The notes: generated by a model from the sequence alone, not told the origin. 64,000 nt of DNA from Siphonodentalium dalli (GCA_032622095.1 CP136069.1:51632760-51696759); one strand, 5' to 3'. Shown: positions 1 through 11,876, counted from the first letter of the stretch. Numbers and translations are program-made.

Positions 1-382
1 CATAGTTTATTCTATGCATTAAGATGTCACATGATATTAAAGGTAATTTCAACATGTCAGCCAAATAGGTCTTTCTTGCTCGGTGTCCAGTTCTGTTCTG
101 TCATTCTCGGTAGCTGGGAGTGACGTCACATCCTCGGGTGCACTCGAACCGGATAACCGGTACTCTTCGGGACCTAATACCGCTACAGTTCAATGTTTTG
201 ATTCAGGCATTTAGGGCCGAAGTGAATTTGTTTGCAAAATTTTCAGGATTTGGATGTAGTTATATTGGCCAATATATTATTAACCTTTTTGAGTCAGACA
301 TTGAGTGCTTATCAAGTTCTGATTCGGATTCAGAGTCAGATCGTAGTTATGACTTTATTTGTTTCAAGAGACATAAATAAAT
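1..382 (+). other. Leader region of Ty3/gypsy element 1
   Basis: This stretch lies directly upstream of the gag start at 383 and probably belongs to the same retrotransposon, as untranslated leader and perhaps the end of a 5' LTR. I see no convincing LTR boundary or primer-binding site, and no copy of this sequence near 9.3-9.7 kb. The small open frame at 120-380 has no recognisable features and I do not call it a gene. Confidence 0.4.
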
Positions 383-472
383 ATGGCATCATTTGTTGCA
401 CCTCCTCCTGATAAATTTCTTGGGCGACAGGGTGATGACTTTGAAGGGTGGTTGGAACGGTTTGAATACTGG
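383..472 (+). pseudogene. gag: Ty3/gypsy element 1 gag, N-terminal fragment
   Basis: An ATG at 383 opens a frame that starts MASFVAPPPDKF, typical of the start of metazoan Ty3/gypsy Gag. It is cut after 30 codons at the TGG of 470-472, where a DNA transposon begins. The frame resumes at 4772 in the same phase, and TGG is repeated at 4769-4771. The ATG is the first in-frame start after the leader. Gag would form the retrotransposon's virus-like particle; here it is broken by the insertion. Confidence 0.85.
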
Positions 473-1183
473 TAGTGTGGCCGTGGTACGCAAAAAAAAG
501 GGTTGACCCAGAAGAAATTGGTAAAGAAGCGATCTCGGTGTCATTCAAAGCGGGAGAATCTCTGCTACAACAAATCCAAATCCGCTAAAATCGGCTTTGG
601 GCAAAATCCAGGATCCAAGATGGCGTCCAACATGGCTGCCTTTAGTCAAAAGAGATTATGACTGAGATTAATTCGACATAATGAGAACAAATGTTGCCAT
701 ATTTATACAAATGTAATCATTTTTGCGAAGGTAAAGTATTATGCCACATATCTATAGAAAAATGGAACTCCTCGCCCCAGATGGCTGCCAAAATGGCGGC
801 CTAAACTCGAAAATTTGAAATTGTTGCCTAATATATTAAAGATCAATTCATGTTGTTTGATAATGGTTCAGACTGGCGACATTGATTAGTCATATTCATG
901 TTAATTCATCATTGGAGCAATGAAAGATACCATAAATGGGGTCCCAGACTCATCTACACCCTCAAAATTTTGATTTTACAGAACGCGGTATAAAATTCCA
1001 CAAAAATCGCCATTGGGATTCCAGTCGTATATCAACAAGAAATGGACAGAACTGTACAATGTAAGTTGGGCATACCATTATCTATAAATACTCCAATTCA
1101 ATCAAACCCAAATTGGCGCTTTGTCTTAAAATGGCTGCCAAAATGGCGGTCAAAATATGGAAAATGGCAGATATTTAGAATGG
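473..1183 (+). repeat. Left long TIR of the 4.3-kb transposon
   Basis: This arm pairs with 4096-4768. Shared landmarks in order are the GACCCAGAAGAAATT block, AAATCCGCTAAAATC, CCAAGATGGCGTCCAACATG, a block near CCATAAATGGGGT, and a block near AATGGCTGCCAAAATGGCGG. Divergence is moderate, perhaps 10-15 percent by eye. Confidence 0.8.
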
Positions 1184-4095
1184 TCGTCAGAGGGTTAGAC
1201 CCAGAAGGAATTGGTAAAGAAACGGTTTTGTTGTCATTCGACGCGGGAGAATCTCGTGTATAACATATCCATAATCCGCTAAAATCCGCTTTGGGGAAAA
1301 TACAGAATTCAAGATGGCGTCCAACATGGTCGCCAATAATAATGAAAATGGCAAATATGTAGTTATTCACGAAAACCCATTCGACAAAACGCCAATTCGG
1401 CACAAATACACATCATTGATTGAAATCAATGTTTTTTGTGGGTATGAGTAGCCAATCACGATTCAAAATGCTGAGATGGCTACCAAAATGGCCACCGAAA
1501 ATTGTCGAAATTTAAGTTCTGCTCAGAGGAAAGCCGGAACAACACTTCGGTTATGAGCTAACGATGACAGACCTATTAAACATGTTGCCAATAATCTACT
1601 ACCACATTCAGTTCAGCCCGAAATGTTCCAACTAAGCAGTATCTACTGCAGGATCCAACACGATGTCCACTTATTACGAGGGACTATCTGGAAATTAATT
1701 AAAAATAAATTAAATTGCTACGAATCTGGATTATTTGAAAACACAGTGTCAATATTTCTACTTATAACGACTATTCGGAACATCAAATATATGGGCATCG
1801 GTGGTCTAGTCCGGAAGCATCAGGCTATAATGGGTTTTCCAGTGCTGGCGAAAGTGAAAAGGACAGGAGGGAAAAGCGAATAACCTGGGGTTTACTTAAT
1901 TGGTGGGCAAGTCGGTTATCGGAGCTGGGGAGTTTCAAGTAAAATTATTTTCTTCAATATCAAGAGGAAAAATGAAAATTCGCACGTACATTGTATACCC
2001 TTCACACTTTATGTGACAATTCCGTGTCATGCGATTGTGGGTATATACATGTGGATAGAAACATGCTAGTAAATATATAGACGCACCGATATCTTATACA
2101 CATTTAGTGAATTTCATCAATGATATGTAGACACAATGTGCACCACGGCTGGATCTGACCCATAGGCGTAAAGGTATCAACCATTTAGCTTGATGAACTG
2201 GTATTTCAAGGTTGTCATTGGATAGAAATGCCACATGAACATTGTGATTAACAACATGTTTGTCAAAGAAATGTGAACAATGAACATGTTATTTTCCGGA
2301 TGTTAGACAATCAAACTGCCACATAAGGCGTTCATCCATGCTCATCAGAGCACGAAATATGTGCAAATTAATGACACGAAAACTATTTCATGCAAACGAC
2401 GTACTCTAGACCTACATCCAACGTCATTTCCTATTAACTTTTATTGTTTGTACGGACGGTTTCGAGGTTTGAAAATCCCGCTTGTCCAAGAAAACCTCCA
2501 CATACTTACGGAGTCGATGTGTAAACAATGTATGGGGATAGTTTCTTCATATATATATATGTATTTGGCACACGTATTTTCTAGAACATAAGAGATCGCC
2601 ATTTACCGGAGAGTTGATATCTGGGAAGAGATCAGAGTAAAACTACTTTTCTTACATGTCGAAATGGGGAATCCATGGGCTACATTTAGTTCCAGCTTGA
2701 AACTTGAAAATGATGGCCGAGTCCGAATAGTTAAATATTTCGTCGCATCAGTGCTATAATGTAACCCACATTTTCAACTTTCCGAGAAAATGAAGGTTGA
2801 AGTTATTAGACAACATTTCTCCCAATGTTGACAAAGCATGACGTATTGTTGTATTTATCCCAATGAAAACTGACATTAGCTGTTCATTGAACCACATATT
2901 GTTTTCTGTTTACTCCCTCGTTTTCTTTTAAAAAGCAATAGCTTGTTTGGAGATATCACATTTTGCGTATGCCAGCAACGATTCGTTTCCGTGCTATAAT
3001 GAAGGTGTGTTAATAAATTCAGATTAAGCTAAATATGGTGGCAATCGCATGTCTATGAACTAAAAAGTGCTTATTCTACACTATGAAAATTCACCCATGT
3101 GCATCATCATACAGAAATGTGTGGAACAATCACAAAATTTAAATCACCAAATGATCACGTGACTAACATGGAGATACTGCCATATAGCACACATTTTAGA
3201 ATTCACAAACACAAAACAGAAGTCACATGAACAACCTGAAGCGTCCGATTGGCTGCTGTTGGACATACGACCCCATAGCACGAATAATTGTAAAGATCGC
3301 TGGAGATACGACATTTGCTTCACTGGTTTGTGCGAATATTTGTCATCCAATGCAAGGACAGTTTGGCCCATCGGATTGGATTTTTTCTCATGATTCGAAT
3401 GGTATCAAATACTCATTTCCCACCATAATGGAGTTACGACATTATAGCACTGATGCGTCGAGATTTTGTCAACCCGCGGGAAGCCACCAAAAGATTGAAA
3501 ATAAATAGTTTTGATGTATATGAGCCACATACATGTATATGAGCCAACTATCAACTGCATCCACCACTCACAACTTCCATTATGTGATAAGCTGGGCAGA
3601 GTCTACCATTTTCGTTTTGGAAGCCATATTAGATAAAATTTATTGTTTCTTTCGGTCTATTTGAGATGGAATGTTCACAAATAAAAGAAACGATCAATTA
3701 TTTTGTAGACAAGATCTGCTAATCCCTAAATATCAAATGTGACCAGAACCCCAAAGTCGATTTTGGTTAAATTTCATACTGCATTCGTTATAACTTATAA
3801 GTGAAGGACCGGAGTAAACTATGATCCAATCTATTACAAATGTCATTGCTGTAATGATCAGTTTACACGATCATTGAAAGAATATACCCATTGTTTCCCA
3901 GTTCAGAGAGCAACAAGTGATAAACAGAAGTGATAGAAAATAGTATTTTTCACATCGGGTGGCCATTTTGGCAGCCATTTTTGTTACTGATTTTTAAGTT
4001 TTTACTTAGAGCTAGCATAATGGCATCATAAAGAGGTATACATTCGTATTTATTTAGTCAATTTTATTCATCAACCACTACTTATAATGGATTGA

Positions 4096-4768
4096 ATGAC
4101 ACAGTGATCAATATCCGCCATTTTCCATATTTTGACCGCCATTTTGGCAGCCATTTTGAGACAAAGCGCCAATTTGGGTTTCATTGAATTGGAGTATTTA
4201 TAGATATTGGTATGCCCAACTAACATTGTACAATTCTGTCCATTTCTTGTTGATATATGACTGTAATCACAATGGAGAGTTTTGTGGAATTTTATACCGC
4301 GTTCTGTAAAATCGAATTTTTGAGGGTGTAGATGAGTCTGGAACCCCATTTATGGTATCTTTCATTGCTCCAATGCTGAATTAACATGAATAAGCCTAAT
4401 CAAAGTCGCCAGTCTGAACCATTATCAAACAACAGGAATTGATCTTTAAGATATTAGGCAAAACTTCAAATGTTCGAGTTTAGGCCGCCATTTTGGCGGC
4501 CATCTGGCATATCTGGCATATTTTACCTTTGCAAAAATGTATACATTTGTATACATATGACAACATTTGTTCTCACTATTATCGAATTAATCTCAGTCAG
4601 AGTATCTTTTGACTAACGGCAGCCATGTTGGACGCCATCTTGGATCCTGGATTTTGCCCAAAGCGGATTTTAGCGGATTTTTGATTTGCTATACATTCCA
4701 CGTCGAATGACACCAAAACCGCTTCTTTACAAATTTCTTCTGGGTCTAACCCTCCAACGACCACACTA
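4096..4768 (-). repeat. Right long TIR of the 4.3-kb transposon
   Basis: Reverse-complement counterpart of 473-1183. It contains GACGCCATCTTGGATCC and GCCGCCATTTTGGCGGCC in the mirrored order. It ends at CCACACTA (4761-4768), immediately before the target duplicate TGG. Confidence 0.8.
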
Positions 4769-5514
4769 TGGGCCCAAGTGTATGCATCAAAGAAATATTT
4801 AGAAATATTCCCTACATTACTGGGTGATGAAGCATTTTCAGTTTTTCGAGCCATACCAAAGGAAAAGAAGACAGATTGGGATAGGGTAATTGAGATTTTT
4901 ATAGAGCTGACAAATCGATCTCGGAAAACAGGTGAGAATCTAGCAGCGTATATTGGTGAATTGCGGAGATTAGTGACAAAAGCTTATCCCAAATACAATG
5001 TGGAGGCAAAAGACTATGTAGTTTTAACTCGGTTCCTTGCTGGTATTGGGGAAATAGGTCTGAAAATTCGGAGGAAAGAGCCAAAATCTGTTCATAATGC
5101 ATTAGAATTGACTGCGAAATTGGAAGTTCGCAATAGCATTGAGAAAAAACACATTGCAGAAATAAACATGGTCCAAGCTCATGGGAACTCCCATGAGGCA
5201 AGTACTGAATTTGTTGCTCTTCAAAGTCAGCTTGACCGAATGCAAGAGCAGATAGCTGCACTTAGTGCTTCAGATCGGGGTCGGCCACAATCTAGAGGGA
5301 GATTCTCTGCTATGGAGGGGGTAACCTGTTATGGTTGTCGTGGTATTGGTCATTTATATCGTGAATGTCCCACTGTTTCAAAACAAAGGGGTCGTACAGG
5401 AGTTCAGAGAGGTAGCTCACACCCACGAGGTCAAGGTCGTGGTCGAGGTTCATATTCACGTGGATTTAACCCCCAAAACAGACAGCAATATGATTCAAGA
5501 GATTCAGGTCAAGA

Positions 5515-5521
5515 TTTAAAC
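5515..5521 (+). promoter_or_regulatory. Upstream copy of TTTAAAC heptamer in gag frame
   Basis: T TTA AAC sits in the gag zero frame 42 bp before the second copy, as part of a 42-bp tandem duplication. A -1 slip here would meet a TGA within a few codons, so it is probably a by-product of the duplication. Confidence 0.5.
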
Positions 5522-5556
5522 AGACAGCGATATGATTCAAGAGATTCAGGTTATGA

Positions 5557-5563
5557 TTTAAAC
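5557..5563 (+). promoter_or_regulatory. Programmed -1 frameshift site between gag and pro-pol
   Basis: The sequence T TTA AAC fits the X XXY YYZ rule exactly in the gag frame and lies just before the gag stop at 5567. The protease frame is the -1 frame and is open through this point. The same heptamer is a well-known slippery site in other -1 frameshift systems. A downstream stimulatory structure was not folded; GGCTGGGATTGAGCCC at 5571-5586 could form a small stem. Confidence 0.75.
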
Positions 5564-6048
5564 TATTAGTGGCTGGGATTGAGCCCGAAATGCCGGCCTC
5601 TGAAGTTAAACAATTGGGCGACGTGTCAGACTTAAAGGGTCTATCTTCTCTGATATTGGTCACTATTGATGGGGTACAAACCAAGGTATTAGTGGATACA
5701 GGTTCTTCAGTGTGTATAATCAGTGACAAATTTAGGAAGAGTCATGAGATATTGAGATCTAGAAAACTTATTCCAATCAAAATATCTGCTACATCTGTTA
5801 ATGATCAACCTGTTGAATTACTGGGTGAATTAAGGGTCTCAATATCAGTTGGTGCTAAACAGTTTGATTATATGTTTCTTGTTGCTAACTGTGTAGAATT
5901 TCTGGCTCTCATAGGGTGGAATTTTATTAAGGATGCTGGAGGTGTCATTGACTCGCAAACTGGTGTGCTGCAGATTGGAAATGAAGCAATTCCATTTCTC
6001 CCAAAATGGCGTGCTCAGTGTCTATGTTCAATGAAGAATGGATTCTAG
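5563..6048 (+). pseudogene. pol: Ty3/gypsy element 1 protease
   Basis: Aspartic protease domain read in the -1 frame relative to gag. The catalytic motif VDTGSSVCIIS is intact and a LALIGWNFIKD segment matches the conserved C-terminal part of retropepsins. It would process Gag and Pol. The frame closes at TAG 6046-6048, while the homologous reading continues from about 6006 in another frame. A frameshift therefore separates the protease from the rest of pol. Confidence 0.85.
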
Positions 6049-8356
6049 CCAGAAGTGAGAAGTTAATTAAGGTACGTTTAGAGTCAGCCCATAGTTATGA
6101 CATTGTTTGTGATGGAATGGCCGGTGTTATTGAACCAGATGGAATTTTTCAGAATGACTGTGGTTTGATGATAGCTAGGTTAGCAGGTGTAGCTAAGGAC
6201 TCCACAACTATAGCACATATTATGAATGTGAGCAAGGCTCCGATATTGCTAAATCAGAATACGCCATTGGGAAGTATCCATTTGGCCGCTGATTCAGGTA
6301 CAAAAATTGCTCGAGTAGGTGTGTATGAATTGTTTAATGACAAAGTTTGTGACCAGAAAATCAACGTAAATGTTGTGAACACAAACACTGAAATCGATAA
6401 GGTGAGTTTGAATGTGGATATTAATTATCAAAAGTTAACACATTCCCAAAGACGTAAAGTAGACAAACTAATTGTCGATTACCAAGATGTGTTTAGCACA
6501 GGTCCCGATGATCTTGGTAGAACAGGGTTGGTCAAACATGTGATAAATACTGGCAATGAGAGACCAATAAAACAACCCCCACGACATATTCCTCATGGTT
6601 ATAGGAATGAAGTTGATGGAACGTTATCACAAATGATTCAGTCAGGGATTGTCGAACCCAGTCAAAGTCCATGGTGTCTCCGATAGTGTTAGTGAGAAAA
6701 AAAGATGGATCGCTACGTTTTTTCATTGATTATAGGCGTGTAAACTCCCTTACACAGAAAGACGCACACCCTTTACCATGCATTGATGACTGTATCGATA
6801 CTCTATCTGGTGCAAAGTTTCTAAGTACGATTGATATGGCGTCATGTTATTAGCAGATTAACATGGATGAGTCTGATAAAAGCAAGACAGCTTTTTCAAC
6901 AGGAACTGGATTGTATCAATTTAATGTTTTACCTTTCGGTTTGTCCAACGCTCCGGCTACCTGCCAACGCTTAATGGAAATGGTTCTGACAGGAATGAAT
7001 TGGAGAAACTGTCTGGTCTATATCGACGAAGTGATTTTGTTCACTTCAGACTTTGAGTCTCATTTGGAAGCATTATCTGAAGTCTTTACCCGCCTCAGAT
7101 GTGCCGGCTTAAAAGCAAAACCTGTCAAATGTCATTTGTTCCAGGATAAAGTAACTTTCTTGGGTCACCAGGTTTCGGCACAAGGTGTAGAACCAGATTT
7201 CACAAATATTGAGAAGGTAAGGATGTTTCCTGTTCCCTTAACAGTGAAAGAAGTTAAGGGTTTTCTGGGCTTAGCATCTTATTATCGACTTTTTATTCTT
7301 AATTTTTCTGCTGTAGCATCGCCTCTGAATGAACTCATGAATAAAGATGCTAAATTTGTATGGTCAAATGAATGTGCTAGAGCATTTGAGACGTTGAAAG
7401 TTAAACTAACAACTAAACCGATTTTAGCTTATCCAGATTTTACTAAGCCATTTATAATTCAAACTGATTCATCAAATCAAGCAGTGGGCTCAGTTCTGTC
7501 ACAACATTTGGATGGGAAGGAACATGTCATAGCTTATGCAAGTGTTGCCTTGTCAAAAACAGCTAGGAGATGGGGCACTTATGACAGAGAATTTTGGGAA
7601 ATTGTATGGGCAATCAGGCATTTTCGACCTTATCTGGTGGGAGTACATTTCGAAGTTTTTACTGATCATAAACCCCTAGTGAATTGCAGAGATCGGAAAG
7701 CTGTATCTGACCCAACTGGGAGAAGAGAAAGGTGGGCTATTGAGCTCTCAGCATATGATTTTGTGATTAGACACAAAGATGGAGTGGCGAATGGAAACGC
7801 AGATGCATTGTCAAGAATAATATTTGCTGAAAGGGAAACTCCAGGTGAGGCAGCATATAGCATCTTCCCTCGGGGGATTCCGGTAGCTAATAAGAATGAC
7901 TGCTCTTCTGGTGAGGTAGCATATAGCCGCTTCCCAGGAGTTAGTCAGGAAAACAATGACATATGTGCCACTACCATTGAGCAGAAGGAATGCTTGGTTG
8001 ATTTCAAGAGAACACTTAATGGAATGGGTCATAAACAGGAAGATGACCCAGATATACGACTGATTTTACAGATGATGAAGGCCTCTGAGCCTAGCAGTAG
8101 ACCAGGGTGCCCAGTTGGTTGTTCGAAAGTGGTGAGAAGTTTATGGACACAGTGGAACAGACTGGTGTTGAAGGAGGGTATTCTTCATAGAAGTTGGGAA
8201 AATGAAACGGAGGGAGACAACTGGCTTCAAGCAGTGGTACCATTGAGTTGTCGTGAAGAAGTTATAAAAGAAGCACATGATGGTTCATCTGGATGTCATT
8301 TGGGTATTGACAGTGCGGAAACTTCGTTCACGATTCTATTGGTAAAATATGGATAA
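6006..8356 (+). pseudogene. pol: Ty3/gypsy element 1 reverse transcriptase and RNase H
   Basis: The linker and RT start in one frame (6006-6686), shift near 6671-6686, and continue to 8356. An in-frame TAG at 6851-6853 interrupts RT after a TIDMASCY segment. RT landmarks are LVRKKDGSLRF, LPFGLSNAPATCQR and the catalytic box, here YIDE instead of YIDD (about 7019-7030), so the second catalytic Asp is lost. The RT/RNase H connection FLGLASYYRLF follows. RNase H shows IQTDSSNQAVGSVL, TYDREFWEIVWAI and VFTDHKPL. The frame then enters the integrase zinc region (GCHLGIDSA) before stopping. The damage shows an old, inactive copy. Confidence 0.9.
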
Positions 8357-9329
8357 AGATGTGGAACATTGGTATTTATCATGCCAAACATGTGCAGCAT
8401 GGCAAGCCTCCACTCCGGAAAGCACATCATGAGATGCAAGTGGATAGGGCAGGATATCCTTTTGAATGAGTAGACCTTGATATTGTTGGGCCTTTACCTC
8501 AGACAGAGAATGGAAACAGATTCATATTGGTGGTGTCTGATTATTTTACGAAATGGCCAGAAGCATTCGCTATAAAGGATCACACTGCAGAAACAGTAGC
8601 AAGGGTTTTGGTTCAAGAGGTATTTTGCCGATTTGGAATCCCATCACAATTACATTCAGATCAAGGTGCCGAATTTACATCAAAGTTGTTTAAAAGTATG
8701 TGTGACTTGTTTGACATAGAGAAAACTCGGACAACACCATATCATCCTCAGTCCGATGGATTGGTAGAAAGGTTAAACAGAACTCTCATTGGTATGCTTA
8801 GGTCTGTTATTGAGGATAACCAGAGAGAATGGGATCAGCATTTACCAACAGTTTTATTGGCATATCGATCTAGTGTTCACTCTTCTATAAATTTACCCCT
8901 CATTTTCTCATGTTTGGCAGAGAGGTCACGCTCCCTATAGATTTGATGTATGGAGGAAGTCACAAGAGGATTGAGAATCTATCTGAATTTGCTGGAAAGC
9001 TCAGGAAGAGGTTAGACTTTAGTTTTGATAAGGTTCGGGATAATGCTAGGTCTGCTCAAGAGAGACAGAAACATTTCTTCGACAAGAGGAAACAAGGTCC
9101 AAATTATGCCATTGGTGATCTTGTTATGGTATACAAACCATCTGCAAAGAAAGGTCAATGTCCAAAACGTCTTTTCAAAATTATAAAGATAATATCGGAT
9201 GTAGTTTATAAGGTTCAAATGGTCGAAGGCCGGACACAGAAGGTTGTGCATTATGAGAGAATAACACCATTTAGGGGGGTTTACAATTCAGTTAGAAATA
9301 GAAACAATAACTTAGCAGCCATTTGGTAA
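8357..9329 (+). pseudogene. pol: Ty3/gypsy element 1 integrase
   Basis: The integrase continues past the stop at 8356 with frame changes. The CC half of the zinc site is visible as SCQTC near 8386. A TGA interrupts the frame before VDLDIVGP. The catalytic core carries the first Asp in VDLDIVGP, the second in SDQGAEF and the Glu in DGLVERLN. A frameshift near 8910-8940 leads into the C-terminal domain (GDLVMVYKP), which ends at 9329. It would have inserted the cDNA copy; it is now broken in at least three places. Confidence 0.88.
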
Positions 9330-9737
9330 GTTCTGAGTCCTCTAGTGGTGATGAAGGTGAATATCTGGGGTTACAGCCTCAGGCTCTGGTAACACAACTC
9401 CCCCAGTCTGACACGTTGCCCAATATCAGCCCTCGGTTGGATGAGGTAGTTGAGCCAACGGACAGTTGGAGATCACAGTGAACACGTACTGGCAGACTGA
9501 CTAGGAAGCCGGCTCATTTGGAATCCTATCAGGTTTTCGATTAGGAAGTTCTTGTAATAACTCTTGATATACTGATTTTACAATCTGTCATACTGTTATT
9601 GTTAGTAGCATATGATAAAATAATTTTAATTTGTATAGATTGGTGTCAAACAAGAAAAGTAATAATTATTATTATTATGACAATATGTACAGTTGGAGAC
9701 TTTTAAATTGTAAAGTTGTTCTGTGTCATAGGACGAG
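9330..9737 (+). other. 3' tail of Ty3/gypsy element 1
   Basis: This is noncoding sequence between the last integrase codon and the next insertion. It includes an ATT-rich run near 9660-9680. A 3' LTR would be expected hereabouts, but I cannot match this stretch to 1-382 and no TG..CA boundary is clear. The last bases, ACGAG (9733-9737), are one copy of the duplication flanking the element at 9738. Confidence 0.4.
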
Positions 9738-11871
9738 CACTGGTGCTCAACTGCTCCTATGAGATAACTTCTTAGCATTTATGTGCCATTTCGTTTTGAT
9801 TAGGTTCCGCAGTGATACCGAATTTTTATTGTTTTTTATAAGTTGAAAAGAGCGTCAAAGTGATAATAATGGCGAAAATGTGAGTTCCCGGCCATTTCAA
9901 TCGTTGAAATTGCCATGTGGATAGATGGTTTATGATTACCTTTATACGTTATTTCTGACATTTAACTGTATTTCCATGTTAATCCAATGGGGAACTATCG
10001 AGTCATTTTGCTTCCGAACCATTCAGTATAATAAATTGAAACTGTCGGAAAATCTTCCTCAGGTAGCCCTAATTGTACATACACACAAACAGCATTCTCT
10101 CTTGTTCGCTTCCCTGTATAAAATGGCCTGTAAATTCACTCCAAAATGTTCCATTTCTTAGCCTACTTTCGATTTCTGATCACTTCTTAGTGGTTCCATT
10201 TCTCAACTGATTCACAAACTATCTATTGCTAATATACAGCCCAATTCGTGTCACATTAAGGCGCTTGTTACTTTGTATGATTTCCTACAACTACTAGGAT
10301 CTTCAGCAATATCCCACGTAACATTTGATACATATATGAGCCGACATTCCCGGTCTAGTTGTCAATTAAATTGCGATTACATATGTGATGGTTATGTATA
10401 TTAACCGGTAATGATGACACTTGCAATTTGTTTTATATAATTGGCTTATAATGGTATAATGTAGTGAAATCGTATCTTGCATCGTGTCGTTTATTTATAG
10501 ATTCATTCATAGTTATATAAAAGCCGGATCCATGAAAATTTTTATGATGATCAAACTAAAGGTACGACCTGTAGCCCTTGCTAAAGAATTTAGTCATACA
10601 AAGAGTAAAATCCAAGATGGCTGCTGGCGGCCACGTTTTTTGGCCGAATGACCCAAAAATTACTCGTTCCCATCTACTTGTCAATAATAACATCCATGAC
10701 AGTACAACCTGTAGCCGGTGCTAATGGATTGATTTTTGATATCAAAGATGGCCGCTGGCGGCCATGTTTTTTATCTGAATTACCCCAAAATGACATGTCA
10801 TTATTAACATCCATGACAAATTTTATGATGATCAGACTAAAGGTACGACCTGTAGCCCGTGCTAAAGGATTTAGTCATACAAAGAGTAAAATCCAAGATG
10901 GTTGCTGGCGGCCATGTTTTGGGCCGAATGACCGCAAAATTACTCGTTCTCATTTACTTGTCAATATTAACATCCATGACAAATTTCATGATGATCAGAC
11001 GAACAGTATGACCTGTAGCCGGTGCTAATGGATTGGATTTTGAAATCAAAGATGGCCGCTGGTGGACTTGTTTTTTATCTGAATGACCCCAAAATGACTC
11101 GTTCCCATCTACATGTCATTATTAACATCCATGACAAATTTTATGATGATCAGACTAAAGGTACGACCTGTAGCCCGTGCTAAAGGATCTAGTCATGCAA
11201 AGAGTAAAATCCAAGATGGCTGCTGGCAGCCATGCTATTTTGGCCGAATGAACTCAAAATGACTCGTTCCCATCTATATGTCATTGTTAACATCCGTGAC
11301 AAATTTTATGATGATCAGACTAAAGGTACGACCTGTAACCCGTGCTAAAGGATTTAGTCATGAAATCACTAAGACGCGGACCGTACCTGATTTCCAGATC
11401 TAAGATGTGGAACCATGGATACTAAGAAGTGAAACCCACGTGTTAGCCCGAAAATTGGCTATATAGCATATATCCTTGTAACATCTGACAACATAACATT
11501 ACTTGACGTTCTTGTATAGTATTATTTCACATGGCGTGGTCGCGAAACTATTTTATCTTAGGAAAAAATAACGATTTTGTCAGTCAACTGCGCAAAATGG
11601 TGTGAATTTTTGATGATCAATGTTTCTTTTAGTGTAAACAAATATATTTGTCATACCAATTTCAGTACATTAGCGTTTAGTGTTAACCATAGCTAATAAC
11701 TGCAAACGGCAGCCGGTCAAATTGTGATATATTGTGATAAAACTTACCATTTTTTGGACAACACCCTCCATTTTTCTCCAAAATCGACTATGACTGTCAA
11801 CAAAAATCAGCTAAGAAATGTCACATAAAACTGCTAAGAAGTGATCTCATAGAAGCAGTTGAGCACCAGTG
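9738..11871. mobile_element. 2.1-kb TIR element with ACGAG target duplication
   Basis: The left end CACTGGTGCTCAACTGC is mirrored by GCAGTTGAGCACCAGTG at 11855-11871, and the similarity continues inward through an ACTTCTTAGCA-like block for about 60-70 bp. ACGAG occurs at 9733-9737 and 11872-11876. No coding region is recognised. The interior has dimeric tandem repeats (10560-11370). CACTG-type ends with a 5-bp duplication do not let me name a superfamily; Transib and CACTA-like groups are possible. Confidence 0.8.
10560..11370 (+). repeat. Dimeric tandem repeat, about 130-165-bp units
   Basis: Five related units carry GATGGCYGCTGGCGGCCATG-like cores near 10611, 10742, 10890, 11043 and 11209. 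Two alternating variants are visible: one with GGTACGACCTGTAGCCCGTG and a CCAAGATGG core, the other with ACCTGTAGCCGGTGCTAATG and a TCAAAGATGG core. This gives a higher-order period of about 280-310 bp. A single diverged unit recurs at 60585-60690. Confidence 0.8.
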
Positions 11872-11876
11872 ACGAG

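Larger units (their letters stand above)
473..4768. mobile_element. 4.3-kb non-autonomous long-TIR DNA transposon inserted in gag
   Basis: The element starts TAGTGTGGCCGT and ends with the complement, CGACCACACTA. TGG flanks both ends (470-472 and 4769-4771), and removing the element plus one TGG restores the gag frame. The inverted repeats are long, about 700 bp (roughly 473-1183 against 4096-4768), and share AGAAGAAATTGGTAAAGAAG and a doubled AAATCCGCT motif. A further partial copy of the terminal sequence lies at about 1183-1330. The interior, about 1.35-4.08 kb, has no recognisable coding region, only short chance frames. Its ends match those of the 7.1-kb element at 49652-56736, so this looks like a deletion derivative mobilised by that family. 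Confidence 0.85.
4772..5569 (+). pseudogene. gag: Ty3/gypsy element 1 gag, main part with zinc knuckle
   Basis: This is the continuation of the frame cut at 472. The capsid-like region has the usual Ty3/gypsy pattern of a long amphipathic helical domain with a GENLAAYIGELRRL segment. Near the C-terminus is one CCHC zinc knuckle, CYGCRGIGHLYRECP (CX2CX4HX4C), for RNA binding, followed by an Arg/Gly-rich tail. The tail ends in two 14-codon repeats (QQYDSRDSG and QRYDSRDSG). It stops at TAG 5567-5569, six bases after a -1 slippery heptamer. No internal stop is seen in this part. The gene is inactive only because of the upstream insertion. Confidence 0.9.

Noticed and set aside
1-382. 5' LTR and primer-binding site of gypsy element 1
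   Set aside because: TGGGAGTGACGTCAC could be read as a primer-binding site, but no matching LTR was found downstream, so it is not annotated.
473-4768. TA dinucleotide as target duplication (Tc1/mariner-like)
   Set aside because: Taking TA as the duplicate breaks the gag frame, whereas TGG restores it exactly.
9738-11871. CACTA (EnSpm) element
   Set aside because: The ends read CACTG, not CACTA. The duplication is 5 bp instead of 2-3 bp, and no transposase is present.
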